Below the pieces are notes generated by a model. It saw nothing but the letters and a program-made list of their open reading frames with translations. It was not told the origin of the DNA and made no database searches. A DNA stretch of 64,000 bases from positions 1 through 64,000 of the forward strand of contig JBQCGP010000047.1 of NCBI GenBank assembly GCA_051955535.1, given 5' to 3'. How positions within the stretch are numbered: the first letter of the stretch is position 1; each line of letters begins with the position of its first letter. Shown one piece after another: positions 23,541 to 34,984 of this stretch. The position numbers were made by a program, and so were the translations under genes. The stretch comes from 13-2-20CM-68-14 sp051955535. GTDB taxonomy: Bacteria; Actinomycetota; Thermoleophilia; Gaiellales; Gaiellaceae.

Positions 23541-26500
23541 ATGAGTTTCAGACGTGCGGGATTGCCGGTTGCGCTCGCGGCCGGAGTGCTGGCCATCTTC
23601 GGGATGGTCTTCGTCGGAGGCGGCTCCGCGGCGCATCGCGAGGCCGGGGGCTGGGCGGCGAGAGGTCTCAAGGGCGGTGTGACGCTGAAGGGACAGATCC
23701 CGAAGGCAGCCGCGCAGCATCGCGGGCGCGCCGTCGCGCACCACGCGGCGGGCGACGAGCTCTCGCTGAGCTTCGCGTTCCCGCTTCGCGACAAGGCGGG
23801 CCTCGACAGGCTGATCCTGCAGGAAGCGACGACGCACAACTACCTCAGCCGTGCGCAGATCTACGCGCGCTTCGCGCCGCCGGCGGCTCAGGTGAAGGCG
23901 CTTCGCCGCTGGCTGGTTGCGAAGGGCTTCCGCATCACCCATGTCGGCGCCGACCGGATGGCGATCGGCGCCGCAGCGTCGACGAGCACGGTGGAGAAGG
24001 CCCTCCACGTCAAGATCGACGACTTCGTCAAATCGGCGTTCACGTTCCGGGGCGTGAAGGTGAAGCCGTACCGTTACTACGCGAACACGAAGGCCCCGAC
24101 GGTGCCCGCACGCCTCGGGCTGCAGAGCATCTCCGGCCTCAGCAACGTCGATCGCTTCTTCACCAACGCCCAGATCTATGCGGCGCAGCATCCCCACGCG
24201 TGCAATGACGACGACAACGCCACGATCAATCCGCTCTGCGTCGACGTGCGCAGCGGCGGTTACTTCCCGATCGACCTGCAAGGCCTCTACGACATCACCG
24301 GCCACGGCTACGACGCGACGGGCCAGACAGTCGGCTTCACGCTCTGGACCACGCCCGAGCGCCAGGCGGCTATGACCGCCTACGCGAGCCTCACTGGCGA
24401 CACGCCCATCACCGTCGACCCTTCGTGCCCGGCGACAGGAAACTCGCCGACCACTCCCAGTTCGTGCTCGACGGTCCAGGTGCAGCCGGATCACCTGCTG
24501 ACGATCCTCGAGAACGGCAACAGCGACTCGAACGCCAACTTCGGCTCGAACGTCGAGACGGCGCTCGACATCGAGGCGGCGCACGGGGTGGCCACTCACG
24601 CGGCGCTGAAGTACTACGCCGACGGCTGCGCCCCCAACCCGGAGCCCGGGTCGGGCCTCTCAAACGCCGGCTGCAACGGCAGCGACGTCGGCATGGAAGA
24701 GGCGATGGAGGACGCCGCCAACGATCCGACATTGCACAGCGTGTCGAATAGCTGGGGCTACGGCGGCGAGGCCGAATGGGGCCTGGCCGACCCCTTCATG
24801 ATCGCGACGAACAACACCCTCGCGCTCGCGGCGGCTGTCGGGACGAGCTTCTATTTCTCGACCGGTGACGCCGGGACGTATCAGTCTGGCTGGCCGACCG
24901 ACAGCCAGTACGTCGTTTCGGTAGGCGGCACGAGTCTGTACTCCACGTCCAACAGCGCCCACTGGAGCACGAGCGTGGAGTGGAGCGGGTCGGGGAGCTG
25001 GTGCTCGAACATCGTGACCCGCCCGTCGTGGCAGACCGCGCCAGGGCTCGCGGCAGCCTCGTGTCCGGGGCGCGTCAGCCCCGACGTGTCCGCCGACGCC
25101 GATCCGAACACGGGTGTCCGTTTCATCCGCAGCTCGAACCTCACCGGCGGCGTTGCCGCCGGCCAGGTCGGCGGCACGAGCCTCTCGGCGCCGATCATGA
25201 ACGGCCTTCAGGCGCTGACCCAGAACTTCGTCGACGCACAGACCTATTCCGGGCCGACCCCTGAGGTCGGCTTCGAGTCGCCGGTGCTGTACCAGCTCGG
25301 AAACAGCGGACACGCCGACAGCTATTTCCGCGACATCCAGTGCGGCAACACGGCGAACCCGACGAGCGGGCCGGACGGTGACGCCGCCGCCGCCGGCTGG
25401 GATCCGGGGAGCGGCTGGGGCGAGCCCGACTGGTACCAGTTCTCGATCGGGTACGCGCTGCAGCTCGGCGCGACCAATCTCAGCGTGCCGCCGTCGCTCG
25501 CGCCGCACGTCAGGTGGAGCTTCGCGAAGACGCCGAGCAATTCGACCGAGCGGAGCATCTCGTGTCCGACGGTCTCGACCTGCTATGCCGTCGGGAGCCC
25601 ATCGGGCGGGACGCCGTGGTACGGCAAGTTCCTGCCGGGCGGCGCCTGGGGCGCGGTGAACACGTTCTTCAAGAGCAAGGACGGCGGACAGTCGTGGTTC
25701 CCGTCCAACAGCGACATGTTCTCAATCGGATGTACGAGCTCGAGCACGTGTCTCGAGGTCGGGGCCGGCGGCCGCGAGCGCAGGACGACGGACGGCGGGT
25801 CGACATGGTCAGATGTCGCCACGGCGCCCGGCAACAACAAGCCGTTGACGCGGGTGCAGTGTCCGTCGAGCTCGATCTGCTACGCGGCGGGCGACCGGGG
25901 CAACGTGATGAAGTCGACGGACGGCGGGCAGACCTGGTCGTGGCTGTCGTCGACGGGTGCGAACCCGATCTACGGGTTGTCCTGCCCGACGACCTCGGTC
26001 TGCTACGCGGCGGATATCTACGCGCACGTCCTGAAGACCGCTGACGGTGGAACGACATGGACATGGCAGTCGACTCCCATCACGACCCCGGGTGCAGACC
26101 AGGTAGCGGAGACCGGCGGACCGAATCCGTACGCCGGCCTCCTGTCGATCTCGTGCTCCAGCGCTACGACGTGCGTTGCGTCCGGCCTCTACGTCGTCCC
26201 CACGAACGCCGGGCAGAGCCTGCCGAGCGCCGATCCGCCGATCGTCACGACGACCGACGGCGGCGCGCACTGGGTGCGCCAGACGAGCAACGGCGGCGTC
26301 ACCCCAACGGGGACGACGACAACGCTCTCGGCGGCAGCAGCAGTTGGAGCGACGAACATCAAGGTGGGGAGCGTCAACGGTCGCGTCGTGGGCGAGTCGA
26401 TCACCGTCGACAGCACCGGCGCAAATCCGGAGAAGGTCACGATCATGAACGTCGGCACAGCCGGTGCGGCCGGCACTGGGCTCGACATCACGCCTGCGCT

Positions 26501-28688
26501 CACATTCGCCCATGCGAGCGGCGTGACGGTCGCCATCAACGCGCCGAACTACCTGCACTCGGTGTCGTGCCTACCGGGCACCATGACGTGCTGGGCGGTC
26601 GGCCGGAACGGAGCGATCGTCACGACGACCGACCTCGCGACGTGGACGGCGCAGACCTCCAACACGACGAACCTGCTCAACAGCGTCACTTGTCTCAGCA
26701 CGTCCTTCTGCATCGCCGTGGGTCAGAACGGAACGGTCGACATCTACAACGGCACGATCTGGACGGCCACGACAGGCAACGGCGGCACCGGAACACTCGC
26801 GAGCGTCTACTGCGTCGACGCGAGCACGTGCTACGCGGCCGGCAAGCAGGGTGTGACGATCGCGACGTCGGACGGCGGCGCCCACTGGGCCCAGCAGGCC
26901 GGCGGCGGCACGACGCAGCAGATGAACGGCGTCTCGTGCCCAAGCGCGGATGCGTGCTACGCGGTCGGAAATGCCGGCACGATCCTCAAGACGTCCAACG
27001 GCGGGCAGACGTGGGCGTCGCAGACGAGCGGCACCGCGAACGCCCTGAACAGCATCGCCTGCACGTCGATGACCGCCTGCGCGGCTGTCGGGGCCGCGGG
27101 CACGGCGCGCTACACGACGGACGGCTCGACTTGGACGGCCGGAACCACGGGCATCACGACCCCACTCAGCGGAGTGGCATGCAGTTCGGCGTCGGCGTGC
27201 ACGGCCGTCGGCGGAACGCCTGCGACTATCAACGCTGTAACCGGAAATGTGACCGCCGCGGCGACCAGCACGATCGTGACGAGCGGTGACGGAGGTGCGA
27301 CCTGGTCGTCCGCGACGGATCCGGTCTCGAACGCAAACCTGAACGCCGCCGCCTGCGCGTCGACGACCTGCTACGCCGTGGGCGCGCAGGCGTCGACTGT
27401 GGGGAGCCCGCTATCCGGCAACGCGGTGCTGCTGAAGTCGACGGATAGCGGCACGACGTGGGCGCCACAGACGAGCGGAGCCGCCAGCACACTCAACGGC
27501 ATCGCGTGTGTCAACAGCGCCAACTGCTTCGCGGACGGCACGTTCGGCACGGTGATCGCGACGAATGACGGCTCCACCTGGACGCAGCAAGGCAATCCGA
27601 TGAGCGGGCCGACGACCGCCCTCAACGCGACGAACATCGCGCTCAACGGCGCGGCGTGCACGACTGCGCGCTGCCTGATCGGGCTCGGCGTCCAGGGCGA
27701 CATCCTGGACACGCCGCTGCTGACGGTGACCGTCAACGCCTCGGGCACCTACGGCTCGACGCCGAATCTTTCCGGCCTCGCGCCGGGTGACTCGGCGATC
27801 TCGTACGACCCGAGCGGCGAGGCCGCCAACGTCACCGGCACGCTGACGTGCAGCACGACCGCGGTCGATTCGAGCCCGGTCGGCTCCTACCCGATCAGCA
27901 ACTGCAGCGGGCCCGCGGACGAGGGCTTCAACGTCGTCTACGACTACGCGGACTCGAGTTACGACGTCACCAAGGCGCCGCTGACGGTCACGGCCGACAA
28001 CAAGACGCGGCTGTTCGGCGCAGCCAACCCGGCCTTGACCGCGACGCTGAGCGGATTCGTGCTCGGTCAGACGCTCGCGACATCGGGCGTTACCGGGAAG
28101 GCCGCCTGCACGACGACCGCGATGACGTTCAGCCCCGGCGGGCCGTACCCGATCACGTGCACGCAGGGCACGCTCGACGCTGCGAATTACAGCTTCGGGC
28201 CGTTCGTGCCCGGCACGCTCACCGTCACGTATACGGGTGCCTGCATCACGGGTGTAGTGAATGGGAGGCTCACCGTCGGCGCGGGCCGGGCGATCTGCCT
28301 CGGGCCCGGCGCGAAGGCGACGGACGGCGTTACAGTCAGCGGCGGCTCGCTCGATGTCGAAGGTGCGACGATCGAAGGCGGGCTCAGGTCAACCGGCGCG
28401 GCAGTTCTCCGCATCTGCGGGAGCACCACGAGCGGTGGCCTCAGGGTCAGCGGCAGCACCGACCTCGTGCTCGTCGGCGGGGACGCCGCGACGGGAGCAT
28501 GCGACGGCAACACGATCACCGGCGCAGTGACCATCACGGACTCGACCGGCGGCGTGGAGTTCAACGGCAATCACGTCTTCGGCGGCCTCACAATCACCGG
28601 CATCACGGGGACGCTGCCGCCGCCCGACTTCGGGCCCGTGCACGCGACCGGGAATACGGTCACGGGAAAGGTGAACGTCCAGAGCTAG
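23541..28688 (+). CDS. Giant exported S53 (sedolisin/kumamolisin) protease with propeller-repeat and MBG-like domains
   Basis: About 1715 residues from the ATG at 23541, chosen for its strong GGGGGG ribosome site and immediate signal peptide (about 1-30). A pro-kumamolisin activation domain covers about 40-190. The S53 catalytic domain covers about 230-640, with Glu and Asp in NVETALDIEAAHG (about 335-347) and Ser in GGTSLSAP (about 543-550). A calcium-site-like end follows (RDIQCG...GWDPGSGWGEPDW). About 12 repeats of the type CxSxxxCYAxGxxGxxxxTxDGGxTW (BNR/photosystem II Ycf48-like) come next, interrupted by a separate domain encoded around 26303-26545. An MBG-like domain (KAPLTVTADNKTRLFG) and a strand-rich C-terminal repeat end the protein. 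Confidence 0.88.
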   Translation: MSFRRAGLPVALAAGVLAIFGMVFVGGGSAAHREAGGWAARGLKGGVTLKGQIPKAAAQHRGRAVAHHAAGDELSLSFAFPLRDKAGLDRLILQEATTHNYLSRAQIYARFAPPAAQVKALRRWLVAKGFRITHVGADRMAIGAAASTSTVEKALHVKIDDFVKSAFTFRGVKVKPYRYYANTKAPTVPARLGLQSISGLSNVDRFFTNAQIYAAQHPHACNDDDNATINPLCVDVRSGGYFPIDLQGLYDITGHGYDATGQTVGFTLWTTPERQAAMTAYASLTGDTPITVDPSCPATGNSPTTPSSCSTVQVQPDHLLTILENGNSDSNANFGSNVETALDIEAAHGVATHAALKYYADGCAPNPEPGSGLSNAGCNGSDVGMEEAMEDAANDPTLHSVSNSWGYGGEAEWGLADPFMIATNNTLALAAAVGTSFYFSTGDAGTYQSGWPTDSQYVVSVGGTSLYSTSNSAHWSTSVEWSGSGSWCSNIVTRPSWQTAPGLAAASCPGRVSPDVSADADPNTGVRFIRSSNLTGGVAAGQVGGTSLSAPIMNGLQALTQNFVDAQTYSGPTPEVGFESPVLYQLGNSGHADSYFRDIQCGNTANPTSGPDGDAAAAGWDPGSGWGEPDWYQFSIGYALQLGATNLSVPPSLAPHVRWSFAKTPSNSTERSISCPTVSTCYAVGSPSGGTPWYGKFLPGGAWGAVNTFFKSKDGGQSWFPSNSDMFSIGCTSSSTCLEVGAGGRERRTTDGGSTWSDVATAPGNNKPLTRVQCPSSSICYAAGDRGNVMKSTDGGQTWSWLSSTGANPIYGLSCPTTSVCYAADIYAHVLKTADGGTTWTWQSTPITTPGADQVAETGGPNPYAGLLSISCSSATTCVASGLYVVPTNAGQSLPSADPPIVTTTDGGAHWVRQTSNGGVTPTGTTTTLSAAAAVGATNIKVGSVNGRVVGESITVDSTGANPEKVTIMNVGTAGAAGTGLDITPALTFAHASGVTVAINAPNYLHSVSCLPGTMTCWAVGRNGAIVTTTDLATWTAQTSNTTNLLNSVTCLSTSFCIAVGQNGTVDIYNGTIWTATTGNGGTGTLASVYCVDASTCYAAGKQGVTIATSDGGAHWAQQAGGGTTQQMNGVSCPSADACYAVGNAGTILKTSNGGQTWASQTSGTANALNSIACTSMTACAAVGAAGTARYTTDGSTWTAGTTGITTPLSGVACSSASACTAVGGTPATINAVTGNVTAAATSTIVTSGDGGATWSSATDPVSNANLNAAACASTTCYAVGAQASTVGSPLSGNAVLLKSTDSGTTWAPQTSGAASTLNGIACVNSANCFADGTFGTVIATNDGSTWTQQGNPMSGPTTALNATNIALNGAACTTARCLIGLGVQGDILDTPLLTVTVNASGTYGSTPNLSGLAPGDSAISYDPSGEAANVTGTLTCSTTAVDSSPVGSYPISNCSGPADEGFNVVYDYADSSYDVTKAPLTVTADNKTRLFGAANPALTATLSGFVLGQTLATSGVTGKAACTTTAMTFSPGGPYPITCTQGTLDAANYSFGPFVPGTLTVTYTGACITGVVNGRLTVGAGRAICLGPGAKATDGVTVSGGSLDVEGATIEGGLRSTGAAVLRICGSTTSGGLRVSGSTDLVLVGGDAATGACDGNTITGAVTITDSTGGVEFNGNHVFGGLTITGITGTLPPPDFGPVHATGNTVTGKVNVQS

Positions 28689-28696
28689 GTCGATGC

Positions 28697-28732
28697 GAGC
28701 GAGGGGAGGGCGATGCTGCGCTCCCCTCGCTC
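28697..28732. terminator. Bidirectional terminator hairpin
   Basis: GAGCGAGGGGAG and CTCCCCTCGCTC make a perfect 12-bp stem around a 12-nt loop, exactly in the 48-bp gap between the converging protease and HxlR genes. Confidence 0.7.
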
Positions 28733-28736
28733 TGAG

Positions 28737-29037
28737 TTACGCCGTCTCCGCGTAGCGCGAGAGCGCGCGGACGAGCGAGTTCAACTGTCGCCCACGCGCG
28801 GTGAGGCGGTACTCGACGCGCGGCGGCCGCGAGTCGATCACCTCGCGTTCGAGGACGCCCGCCTTCTCGAGGTCGGTGAGGCGCTGGGCCAGTGTGGCCG
28901 GCGGGATCGTTCCGAGCGCCTGCAGGAACTCGTTGAACCGGACGGCTCCTTCGTGGGACACGTAGAGGATCGAGATCGTCCAGCGACGCTCGAGCAGGTC
29001 CGTCACACGACGAACCTGCTCGGGGAGCGGCGGGCAG

Positions 29038-29051
<14 letters not shown>
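28737..29051 (-). CDS. HxlR-family winged-helix transcriptional regulator
   Basis: A 104-residue protein with the HxlR layout. The N-terminus contains Cys (MRCRSCPPL). Then come VTDLLERRWTISILYVSHEGAVRFNEFLQALGTIPPATLAQRLTDLEKAGVLERE and the wing RVEYRLTARGRQL. Members sense redox or electrophiles through the N-terminal Cys or respond to small ligands. The start overlaps the 3' end of lon by 14 bp on the same strand, so it is probably read on the lon transcript as well. It ends against the terminator at 28697-28732. Confidence 0.88.
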
Positions 29052-31362
<2,311 letters not shown>

Positions 31363-31368
<6 letters not shown>

Positions 31369-31380
31369 CGAATGAAGTTA
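31363..31380 (-). promoter_or_regulatory. lon promoter -10 (TAACTT) overlapping an inverted repeat
   Basis: On the minus strand TAACTT (31380-31375) ends 6 nt before the TTG at 31368. CTTCA-ACGAA-TGAAG (31363-31377) is an inverted repeat covering the transcription start region, a possible operator. Confidence 0.4.
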
Positions 31381-31405
31381 GAGCGGTCTTCCCATGACCC
31401 AGATG

Positions 31406-31411
31406 TAGCGT
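31406..31411 (+). promoter_or_regulatory. -10 element (TAGCGT) of recQ, leaderless type
   Basis: TAGCGT ends 6 nt before the GTG at 31418. No ribosome site is present between it and the start. Confidence 0.4.
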
Positions 31412-31417
31412 TTTCGT

Positions 31418-32989
31418 GTGGACGAGACCGCAATCGAGGAGCTCGCGCACGCGCGATTCGGGTTCGAGCGTCTGCGCCCGGGGCAGCTCGAGGCGGCGCA
31501 GGCCGCGGCCGAAGGCCGCGACGTGCTCGCTGTGCTGCCGACCGGTGGCGGCAAGTCCGCTATCTACGAGCTCGCCGGCCTGCTCCGTGACGGACCGACG
31601 GTCGTCGTCTCGCCGCTGATCGCGCTCCAGGACGACCAGCGCGCCCATCTCTCGGCCGCGGGTCTCTCCGCAATCGTCCTCAACTCCCAGCAATCGGCTC
31701 GGGCGCACGCTGCCGCGCTCGAGGCCGCGAGCGGTTCAGACTCATTCGTCTTCCTCTCACCGGAGCAGCTCGCCAACGAGCAGACCCGCGAGGCGCTGCG
31801 CCGCGCACAGCCGGGGGTGTTCGTCGTCGACGAGGCGCACCTGATCAGCCAGTGGGGACACGACTTCCGTACCGACTACATGCGGCTGGGCGCACAGGCG
31901 GACGCCCTCGGCTCCTCGGTGCGAATCGCATTGACGGCCACCGCCGCTCCGCCGGTTCGGGCGGAGATCGTCGGGCGGCTCGGTCTGCGCGACCCGGAGA
32001 TCGTGATCGGCGACTTCGACCGGCCGCAGATCGAGTTGTCGGTCGGCCGGGTACGGACGGTCGAGGAAAAGCACCGAGAGCTGGAGCGGGCCGCGGCCCA
32101 CTTCGACGGCCCCGGCATGGTCTACGCCGCGACCCATGCCGACGCCGAGGCAGCGCGCGACGTCCTCGCCGCCGCAGGCGAGACCGTCGTCCTCTACCAC
32201 GCTGGGCTGCCGGGGCACGAGCGGCGCGAGGCGATGGAGGCGTTCCTCGACGGCTCCGCGCGGGTCGTCGCGGCCACGGTCGCCTTCGGGATGGGGATCG
32301 ACAAGCCCGACGTCCGCTGGGTGCTCCACGCCGACCCACCGCCCTCGCTCGATGCGTACTACCAGGAGTTCGGCCGCGCGGGCCGCGATGGGGAAGCGGC
32401 CCATGCGCGGTTGCTCTTCCGGGCGGAGGACTTCGGCGCGGCCGTCCACCTCACCTCGCGCGGCGTCGGCGCCGCCGCGGTCGCCCGTGCAGCGGCGATG
32501 CTCGCCGACGATGGTCAGGTTCGGCCGACCCGGGAGCTGACCGGTGCGCTCGTCCGCCTCGTCGACCTCGGAGCCGCGGTCTGGGACGCCGACGGTGAGG
32601 TGGAGTGGACCGGCGCCCTCGACGTGTCCGCGGCGCTGGCTGCGTCCGAGGCGGAGACCGCTCGGGAGAACGAAGTCGAGCGCACGCGGCTCGAGATGAT
32701 GCGCCGCTACGCCGAGCACACCGGTTGCCGCCGGTCCTTCCTGCTCTCCTACTTCGGCCAGGACTATCCAGGCCCGTGCGGGAACTGCGACAACGACCGC
32801 GCGGCTCGCACCGCGAAGCCCATGGACGAACCGTTCGCTGTCGGCGTGCGCGTGGCGAGTGAGCGCTGGGGCGAGGGCACCGTGCAGCGCTACGACGGCG
32901 ACCAGATGACCGTCCTCTTCGACGACCACGGCTATCACGATCTGCTCGTGCCGCTCGTCGTCGAGCGGCGGCTGCTTCGTCGCGTCTGA
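31418..32989 (+). CDS. RecQ-family ATP-dependent DNA helicase
   Basis: A 523-residue SF2 helicase. FGFERLRPGQLEAAQAAAEGRD is the RecQ motif 0. LPTGGGKSA is Walker A, VVDEAHLISQWGHDFRTDY the DEAH box, and ALTATAAP motif III. VVAATVAFGMGIDKPDVRWVLH and YYQEFGRAGRDGE are motifs V and VI. A zinc-binding Cys cluster follows (CRRSFLLSYFGQ...CGNCDN). It lacks an HRDC domain and ends in a short beta-rich tail (FAVGVRVASERWGEGTVQRYDGD), so it is shorter than E. coli RecQ. It unwinds DNA in repair and recombination. A small gene follows by 22 bp. Confidence 0.92.
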   Translation: MDETAIEELAHARFGFERLRPGQLEAAQAAAEGRDVLAVLPTGGGKSAIYELAGLLRDGPTVVVSPLIALQDDQRAHLSAAGLSAIVLNSQQSARAHAAALEAASGSDSFVFLSPEQLANEQTREALRRAQPGVFVVDEAHLISQWGHDFRTDYMRLGAQADALGSSVRIALTATAAPPVRAEIVGRLGLRDPEIVIGDFDRPQIELSVGRVRTVEEKHRELERAAAHFDGPGMVYAATHADAEAARDVLAAAGETVVLYHAGLPGHERREAMEAFLDGSARVVAATVAFGMGIDKPDVRWVLHADPPPSLDAYYQEFGRAGRDGEAAHARLLFRAEDFGAAVHLTSRGVGAAAVARAAAMLADDGQVRPTRELTGALVRLVDLGAAVWDADGEVEWTGALDVSAALAASEAETARENEVERTRLEMMRRYAEHTGCRRSFLLSYFGQDYPGPCGNCDNDRAARTAKPMDEPFAVGVRVASERWGEGTVQRYDGDQMTVLFDDHGYHDLLVPLVVERRLLRRV

Positions 32990-33011
32990 CGTCGCGTGCG
33001 ACAATCGGTAC

Positions 33012-33212
33012 GTGAGCGAGCCTCACGTCATCCTCGGAGGCGACGACTACGCGGAGGTCTACGACGCTCTTGTCTCGGTCAGACGATTCGCGTGCGAGAT
33101 GTCGGATGCCTTCTCGGACCGCGCCGAGCCCGAGGATGCCGGCGCACGGGCGATGATCGACGCCTGCGACCGCGCACTCGAGGTTCTGCGGTTCAGCGAG
33201 GACCGTGCCTGA
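33012..33212 (+). CDS. Small hypothetical protein
   Basis: A 66-residue, mostly helical acidic protein (YAEVYDALVSVRRFACEMSDAF...ALEVLRFSEDRA) with a GTG start 22 bp after recQ. It overlaps the next gene by 8 bp in a different frame, which supports translation of both. No family is recognised, and it has no signal peptide or membrane helix. Confidence 0.5.
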   Translation: MSEPHVILGGDDYAEVYDALVSVRRFACEMSDAFSDRAEPEDAGARAMIDACDRALEVLRFSEDRA

Positions 33213-33954
33213 GTCGAAGCCGCTCGTCGGGATCACGACCTACGTCACGCCGGCCGCATGGGGCCACTGGGAGATGGAGGCGGCGCTCGTGCCGGCGCAG
33301 TACGTCGAGGCGGTCGAGCGGGCCGGCGGTCGCCCACTGCTCGTGCCGCCGAGCTCCAACGGGCAGGACGAGCTGCTCGACGCGCTCGACGGGCTGATCT
33401 TCTCCGGCGGCTCAGACCTCGAGCCCGAGACCTACGGCCAGGAGCCCCACCCGGAGACGAAGGGGGTGCACCCGGAACGTGACGAGGCAGAGCTCGCGCT
33501 GCTGACTGCGGCGCTCGAGCGCGACCTGCCGATGCTCGCGATCTGCCGCGGCAGCCAGGTGCTCAACGTCGCGCTCGGTGGCGACCTGGTCCAGCACCTC
33601 CCGGAGGTTGTCGGCGACGAGAAACACAAGCACATGCCGGGCGAGTTCTCGGATCACGACGTCGAGCTGGAGCCGGGAACCCGCGTCGCGGAGCTTCTAG
33701 GCGGGCGCGCTCCGGTCAAGTCGCATCACCACCAGGGCTTCGGCCGGCTTGGAGACGGGCTTGTCGAGGCGGCGCGCGCCGAGGACGGGACGATCGAGGC
33801 GGTCGAGGACCCCTCGCGCCGCTTCGCGCTAGGCGTGCTCTGGCATCCCGAGGCGGGTGAGGATCTGAAGCTGTTCGAGGAGCTGGTTCGGGAGGCCGCG
33901 GAGTACCGGGCTAGCCGTTCGCCGCAGGGCTCAGCGGCGGCTCGTCCAGCCTAG
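33205..33954 (+). CDS. Gamma-glutamyl-GABA hydrolase family (peptidase C26, class I amidotransferase-like) protein
   Basis: A 249-residue protein with the class I glutamine-amidotransferase fold of PuuD-like hydrolases. The fold is marked by VGITTYVTPAAWGHW at the start and FSGGSDLEPETYGQ. The nucleophile is Cys in LAICRGSQVLNVALGGDLVQHL (about residue 113). The family motif VKSHHHQGFGRL and the His/Glu pair in GVLWHPEAGED (about 213-215) follow. Such enzymes hydrolyse gamma-glutamyl amide bonds, for instance in putrescine breakdown, but no other polyamine genes are nearby. The 3' end overlaps the opposing gene by 44 bp. Confidence 0.88.
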   Translation: MPESKPLVGITTYVTPAAWGHWEMEAALVPAQYVEAVERAGGRPLLVPPSSNGQDELLDALDGLIFSGGSDLEPETYGQEPHPETKGVHPERDEAELALLTAALERDLPMLAICRGSQVLNVALGGDLVQHLPEVVGDEKHKHMPGEFSDHDVELEPGTRVAELLGGRAPVKSHHHQGFGRLGDGLVEAARAEDGTIEAVEDPSRRFALGVLWHPEAGEDLKLFEELVREAAEYRASRSPQGSAAARPA

Positions 33955-34510
33955 GTGAAACCGGCGGGAGCTCGAGGCCCGGAGGACGGAGCAGCGGCTC
34001 GACCGGGCGGGTCGGCTCGGGGACCGGACTGAGCGGGGGCGGCGAGACGGACGGCTGTTGCGCGGGCTCGGCGTCCGGTGTCGGCTCGGCGACCGGTGCC
34101 GGCTCGGCGACCGGTGGCGGCTCGGCGGCAGCCGCCGGTGAGGCTGGCCGCATGGCCACGCTGGCCACGGCCTCGGTGACGGCGTCCGAGACCCGGCGTT
34201 CGATCTCGAGCTGGAAGATTGCGCTCTGCGCCTGGACTCGGTAGCGGAACGCGCGCCCCTCGCCGATCACGTAGCCGATCAGGATCCCGAGCAGTGCGCC
34301 GACGATGATCGTCGCGACGCCGAAACCCGCGGGCACGCCCCAGACCGAGCGGAGCGGTGTCAGCGGAACGGCGCCGACGAATACGCCGAAGATGCCGCCG
34401 CCGACCGCGCAGCCGACGCGGACGGTGTCGGCCTTACGCAGGAGCTGGTCGGCGAACCGTTCGATGATCTTGGGGTCGTACCCCGCCGCAGCAGACATCT
34501 CTCGAGACAT
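33911..34510 (-). CDS. Membrane protein with Pro-rich tail, unknown function
   Basis: About 199 residues from the ATG at 34510 (another at 34498 has a GAGAG just before it). The N-terminal part is soluble (YDPKIIERFADQLLRKADTVRV). Two hydrophobic segments follow, at about 33-53 (GCAVGGGIFGVFVGAVPL) and 60-82. A helix then leads into a long Pro/Ala/Glu-rich C-terminus with repeated PVAEP units. The first part looks like a conserved small-membrane-protein domain seen with Usp genes, but I cannot name it. It is divergent from the Usp gene by 42 bp. Confidence 0.6.
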   Translation of the reverse strand: MSREMSAAAGYDPKIIERFADQLLRKADTVRVGCAVGGGIFGVFVGAVPLTPLRSVWGVPAGFGVATIIVGALLGILIGYVIGEGRAFRYRVQAQSAIFQLEIERRVSDAVTEAVASVAMRPASPAAAAEPPPVAEPAPVAEPTPDAEPAQQPSVSPPPLSPVPEPTRPVEPLLRPPGLELPPVSPRLDEPPLSPAANG

Positions 34511-34552
34511 CGGCCACCGGCGGGCCGAGCTTGAGGTTGAATTGGGGTCGCG

Positions 34553-34984
34553 ATGCGGCTGCGTCGGAAATCCGAAGGCCCGGCGCCGGTGCGGCGCATC
34601 CTCGTCGGCACCGACCGCTCGGAAACGGCGACACGCGCCGTCCGCTGGGCCGCGCAGATGGCCGAGCAGTACGAGGCCGAGTTGATCGTCTGCCAATCGG
34701 TGCGCGACGGCATGGACAAGCTGACGACGCAGCGGGACCTGGCCGAGTACACGGAAGAAATCGTCGGTCCCGGGGCGCGACCGCTCGCCGCCCAGGGGAA
34801 CGACCCCGCGCGGGTGATGGTCGAGCTTGCGAAGGAGGAGGAAGTCGACGTGATCGTCGTCGGCAGCGTCGGCATGAGCGGCCGCAAGGAGTTCTTGCTC
34901 GAGAACGTCCCGAACCGCGTCTCGCACAATGCGCCATGCACCGTCGTGATCGTCCAGACGCAGCTCGAGGGCGGTAAGCGGTGA
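34553..34984 (+). CDS. Universal stress protein (UspA family)
   Basis: A 143-residue single-domain Usp. ILVGTDRSETATRAVRWAAQMAE (about 16-38) gives the first strand with its Asp, and VIVVGSVGMSGRKEFLLENVPNRVSHNAPCTVVIVQ gives the C-terminal half. The ATP-binding signature G-x2-G-x9-G(S/T) is altered: Asn-Arg stands where Gly-Ser/Thr is expected, so it may be a non-ATP-binding member. It overlaps the AarF/UbiB gene by 4 bp (GTGA), so the two are translationally coupled. Confidence 0.88.
   Translation: MRLRRKSEGPAPVRRILVGTDRSETATRAVRWAAQMAEQYEAELIVCQSVRDGMDKLTTQRDLAEYTEEIVGPGARPLAAQGNDPARVMVELAKEEEVDVIVVGSVGMSGRKEFLLENVPNRVSHNAPCTVVIVQTQLEGGKR

Noticed and set aside
23355..24599. Upstream extension of the Cys-repeat protein frame
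   Set aside because: It overlaps the S53 protease gene, has no coding character, and the internal ATG at 23354 has a strong ribosome site and signal peptide.
25600..27600. Tandem DNA repeat or mobile array
   Set aside because: The periodic sequence is coding and corresponds to protein beta-propeller repeats in one open frame.
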